Below, one piece after another: positions 33,898-36,096 of a DNA stretch of 36,096 nt; the first letter of the stretch is position 1, and each line of letters opens with the position of its first letter. A program made the translations under genes and the position numbers. Source of the stretch: Nostoc flagelliforme FACHB-838 (GTDB lineage Bacteria; Cyanobacteriota; Cyanobacteriia; Cyanobacteriales; Nostocaceae); NCBI RefSeq assembly GCF_014698065.1, contig NZ_JACJSI010000070.1, positions 1-36,096 on the forward strand. Direction: 5' to 3'. The notes under the pieces are model-generated. The model was not told the origin of the DNA, did not search any database, and worked only from the letters and a program-made list of their open reading frames with translations.

Positions 33898-34560
33898 ATG
33901 GAAACTCAGCACAACCCGCCAATTGAACATCAAAATGTTCCCATAAACCACCGTGGACTACATGAATTTTTGTATAGTTCCGATGACGAACACACCGCCA
34001 TTGAGGTGAGTATAACCCCTGAACTAGCAAACAATGGTACTGAAATCATTGACCTTGAGGCTTGGAGTGCATCTGCTCAGAACGCTAAAATTGCTGGTGT
34101 TTACACAGTATTAGACGCAGAATGCCGCACGCAGTACGTTGGCTATTCTCGGAATGTGTTGCTTTCCCTAAACGCTCATCTTCGCCAAAATGGTCAGCAA
34201 AAGTGTGCTTTTGTACGCGTGCAAGCATTCAAGTTCCCCAAGCGTCAAGAAATGGAAGATTTGCGAGATGCGTGGATAGCAGAACTTGAAAGTACACCAC
34301 CTGGTAATGCAACTGATAGCGAAATGTGGGCTAGCACAGTAGGCGAAGCTACTAAGGCGGTAATGTCAGAGGTGGAACGTCAAGCTTACGAGGAGAAAAA
34401 GCTAAAACTGCGGAAAGCAATGGCTGACACAACCCTCTCTAAAGAGTCTGAAACAATAGATGCGAGTATAGCCGAACGTCAGCGTCAACTTGAAGCTGCT
34501 GTGACAAATGATGACTGGAGTGTAATTATTGACGCACAGACACAAGAAACCAAGTCTTAG
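33898..34560 (+). CDS. GIY-YIG nuclease family protein
   Basis: 220-residue protein with a GIY-YIG fold in the middle (about 64-132): GVY (67-69), YVG (80-82), Arg85 in GYSRN and candidate catalytic Glu118 or Glu120/Glu129 in KRQEMEDLRDAWIAELE. The flanks differ from repair nucleases: an N-terminal acidic part and a C-terminal charged helical region (about 150-220, ERQAYEEKKLKLRKAM, AERQRQLEAAV), probably coiled coil. No transposase or intron is nearby, so it does not look like a homing endonuclease. Its target is unknown. CGGAG lies 9 bp before the ATG. A terminator follows the stop. Confidence 0.78.
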   Translation: METQHNPPIEHQNVPINHRGLHEFLYSSDDEHTAIEVSITPELANNGTEIIDLEAWSASAQNAKIAGVYTVLDAECRTQYVGYSRNVLLSLNAHLRQNGQQKCAFVRVQAFKFPKRQEMEDLRDAWIAELESTPPGNATDSEMWASTVGEATKAVMSEVERQAYEEKKLKLRKAMADTTLSKESETIDASIAERQRQLEAAVTNDDWSVIIDAQTQETKS

Positions 34561-34595
34561 GATGAGTGTTCAGCCCTCTCGTTATTTCTCGAATC

Positions 34596-34636
34596 GAATA
34601 CCCCATCCTGTAAATAGATGAGGTATTCAAGTTTTT
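34596..34636 (+). terminator. Rho-independent terminator of the GIY-YIG gene
   Basis: Arms GAATACC (34596-34602) and GGTATTC (34622-34628), with an inner CATC/GATG pairing, are followed by AAGTTTTT. Position 36 bp after the stop codon fits. Confidence 0.7.
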
Positions 34637-34804
34637 AGATGAATGTTCTTGCTGGCTTGGCATAAACGCTATGCAGCTTTAAAGATGTTTGCTTAAGGTA
34701 GTTTTTTGCCTACAATCACATTTATTTATTATTTTGAAAATAAACAATGTTTATTCCTATCATTTAACCCACGTAGATTAAAAGTCATAACTGTAATTGA
34801 TTCA

Positions 34805-35584
34805 TTATAAGACAGAGGAAATGGCACAAACTTGTAAACCAACGGGTGTGTGAATAATCACAGATTCTACACCAAATACTTGTGCGATCGCATTTGGTGT
34901 CAGAACTTCTTCAGGTATACCAACTTCCCAAATATGACCCTGTTTTAATAATGCAATGCGGGAACTATACCGTGCTGCTAAATTCAGTTCGTGTAAAACT
35001 GTGACAATAGTTAAATCCTTCTGCTGATTTAGTTCTTTAAGCAATTCCAATAGTTGCAATTGATAGCTGATATCTAAAAAAGTTGTAGGTTCATCTAATA
35101 GTAAAACTTTTGGTTCTTGCGCTAGTGCTAGAGCTAAAAAAGCGCGTTGTCTTTCACCACCTGAGAGTTGTTCGACTAAGCGATCGCTTAATTTTTCTAA
35201 TTGTGTCTTTTTAATTGCAGCTTCAACTTTGAGCCGATCTCCAGCGTTTAATTCCCATTGCCACCAAATTTGATGCGGTGTGCGTCCTAAACTTACTAAT
35301 TGTCGCACTGTTAAGCCAACGGGAAGCGTTTGTTGTTGCGGTAATAATGCCAGTTTCTGTGCAACTAGATTTGGAGGTTGAGAGTGAATAGCTTTGCCAT
35401 CAAGTAGCACTGTTCCATGTTGTGGCGAGAGAATACGACTCACCAATTTGAGTAAAGTAGATTTACCTGAGCCATTAGCACCAACTAAACTCAACCATTC
35501 TCCTGTTTGCAGAGTAAGGTTAACGTCTTGGACAATTGGTGTCAAAGCGTAGCCGCCTGTGAGATTTTGTAGTTCAAGTGGCAT
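34805..35584 (-). CDS. ABC transporter ATP-binding protein, FecE/BtuD-like
   Basis: ATPase subunit of an importer, most like those for iron-siderophore, haem or cobalamin. The 259-residue protein has Walker A GANGSGKS (35-42), Q-loop LPQQQ (about 81-85), signature LSGGERQR (140-147), Walker B LLLDEP (161-166) and the switch His198 (VLHELNLAARYSSRIALLKQGHI). VRQLVSLGRTPH is typical of the FecE/FhuC group. No FecCD-type permease or binding protein is in the window, and the rRNA operon end lies directly upstream, so its partners are elsewhere. No strong Shine-Dalgarno sequence precedes the ATG. It is convergent with the GIY-YIG gene. Confidence 0.9.
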   Translation of the reverse strand: MPLELQNLTGGYALTPIVQDVNLTLQTGEWLSLVGANGSGKSTLLKLVSRILSPQHGTVLLDGKAIHSQPPNLVAQKLALLPQQQTLPVGLTVRQLVSLGRTPHQIWWQWELNAGDRLKVEAAIKKTQLEKLSDRLVEQLSGGERQRAFLALALAQEPKVLLLDEPTTFLDISYQLQLLELLKELNQQKDLTIVTVLHELNLAARYSSRIALLKQGHIWEVGIPEEVLTPNAIAQVFGVESVIIHTPVGLQVCAISSVL

Positions 35585-35860
35585 TTCAGAAAATTAAAAA
35601 TAAGAAACTTAATATTACGAGATTTGAGTGGGTTAATTTGACACCCTTATACCCAGTTCAATTAAAAAAAGTTATACCGTTTCTTTGTGAAACTGCGCCA
35701 AATCTCTTAATTTCTTATTTCTTTGCGTACTTAATGCTCTTGGCAGTTAGTTCTGCACTATAGGCGCATCTTCATACAGAATTGGTATTAGTCACGCTAA
35801 AAGTTAGCTGCAATTTTCTTTAAAATATTTTTTAAAATATTTTTTAAATTAAAATCTAGA
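35585..35860. other. Spacer between the ABC ATPase gene and the 5S terminator
   Basis: AT-rich region that should carry the promoter of the ABC ATPase gene (minus strand). It includes a repeated AAAATATTTTTT block (35822-35843). A short plus-strand frame crosses it but has no ribosome binding site and looks random. Confidence 0.4.
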
Positions 35861-35901
35861 AAAACAAAACCCTTCTCATTATCTGAGGAGGGTTTTGTTT
35901 T
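35861..35901 (-). terminator. Strong terminator of the rRNA operon
   Basis: An 18-bp stem with one mismatch: AAAACAAAACCCTTCTCA (35861-35878) against TGAGGAGGGTTTTGTTTT (35884-35901), loop TTATC. On the minus strand it lies about 10 nt after the 5S gene and ends in a T-rich run, as expected for an rRNA operon terminator. Confidence 0.9.
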
Positions 35902-35910
35902 GAATTATAA

Positions 35911-36029
35911 ACCTGGCATCGAGCTATTTTTGCGTAGGGCTACCCCTAAACTATCGTGGCCGCAGCAGCGTTTCACCTCTGAGTTCGGGAAGGATTCAGT
36001 GTGGTTCCACCGCGCAATAGACACCAGGA
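35911..36029 (-). rRNA. rrf: 5S ribosomal RNA
   Basis: On the minus strand the gene begins TCCTGGTGTCTATTGCGCGG and contains the conserved GTTCCACCGCG complement, CCGAACTCAGAGGTGAAACG and the end GATGCCAGGT. The 5' CCTGG and 3' CCAGG ends pair to form helix I. Length is about 119 nt. It is followed by a strong terminator, and the 23S gene should lie just beyond the right edge. Confidence 0.95.
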
Positions 36030-36096
36030 AAACTCTGGTTGGTTGACAGTTAACGGTTAACAGTTAACTGTGAACAAAACCCTGAAGACTGCAAGT
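36030..36096 (-). other. 23S-5S spacer with AGTTAAC repeats
   Basis: The 67 bp to the window edge contain several AGTTAAC/GTTAACTG units (about 36045-36072), which are tandem and inverted, like the heptamer repeats elsewhere. The 23S end itself is not in the window. Confidence 0.5.

Noticed and set aside
35578..35763. 61-residue plus-strand frame beside the ABC ATPase gene
   Set aside because: No ribosome binding site, no similarity recognised, and it overlaps the expected promoter of the ATPase gene.
35861..36029. tRNA gene next to the 5S gene
   Set aside because: No cloverleaf or T-loop GTTCRA pattern outside the 5S rRNA itself was found.

Overview
The window looks like chromosomal DNA of a filamentous, heterocyst-forming-type cyanobacterium (Nostoc/Anabaena/Nodularia relatives). 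The grounds are the many copies of the HIP1 octamer GCGATCGC, short heptamer tandem repeats and small palindromes between genes, and gene families restricted to or typical of this group (PatA-like regulators, cyanobacteriochrome chemoreceptors, DUF3110, a 2003-residue TamB, the ebo cluster). Genus and species cannot be fixed from the sequence alone.

Layout. Bases 1-4400: a family-2 glycosyltransferase and a CtpB-like S41 protease (both minus), a YdcF-like membrane protein, then a HigB/HigA toxin-antitoxin pair behind clustered inverted repeats. Bases 4447-11968: a complete ebo cluster. eboD (sugar-phosphate-cyclase fold) is on the minus strand and is divergent from eboA-eboB-eboC-eboE-eboF on the plus strand. 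In other cyanobacteria this cluster is linked to movement of scytonemin precursors to the periplasm; no scytonemin structural genes are present here. Bases 11969-12745: a repeat-rich stretch containing a clear 112-bp MITE with 10-bp target duplications, followed by a small acidic lipoprotein gene. Bases 12793-14175: a PepP-type aminopeptidase.

Bases 14206-24154 (minus strand) hold a five-gene phototaxis/chemotaxis array in the order patA-like regulator (pixG), CheY (pixH), CheW (pixI), chemoreceptor with three cyanobacteriochrome-type GAF domains (pixJ), hybrid CheA (pixL). The receptor has Trp289, Asp291, Cys321 and His322 in its first bilin-type GAF domain, matching the numbering I recall for Anabaena AnPixJ. 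The three bilin-type domains repeat with an exact 183-residue period, and the middle one has Leu in place of the key Trp. The array should sense red/green light and control type IV pilus motility, probably in hormogonia.

Bases 24944-34560: murQ (MurNAc-6-P etherase), a DUF3110 protein, a giant tamB with a 210-bp tandem repeat and an in-frame piece of repeat-like DNA, an orphan MalF-type sugar permease, and a GIY-YIG domain protein. Bases 34805-36096: a FecE-like ATPase, then the 5S rRNA gene with its strong terminator on the minus strand, marking the 3' end of an rRNA operon that continues beyond the right edge.

The most unusual points are the degenerate metal site of EboF, the tandem cyanobacteriochrome receptor with a natural Trp-to-Leu change, the young-looking MITE, the repeat-derived segment inside TamB, and palindromes in most gaps of the ebo operon. 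I did not find a wholly unknown multi-gene system that I could defend.
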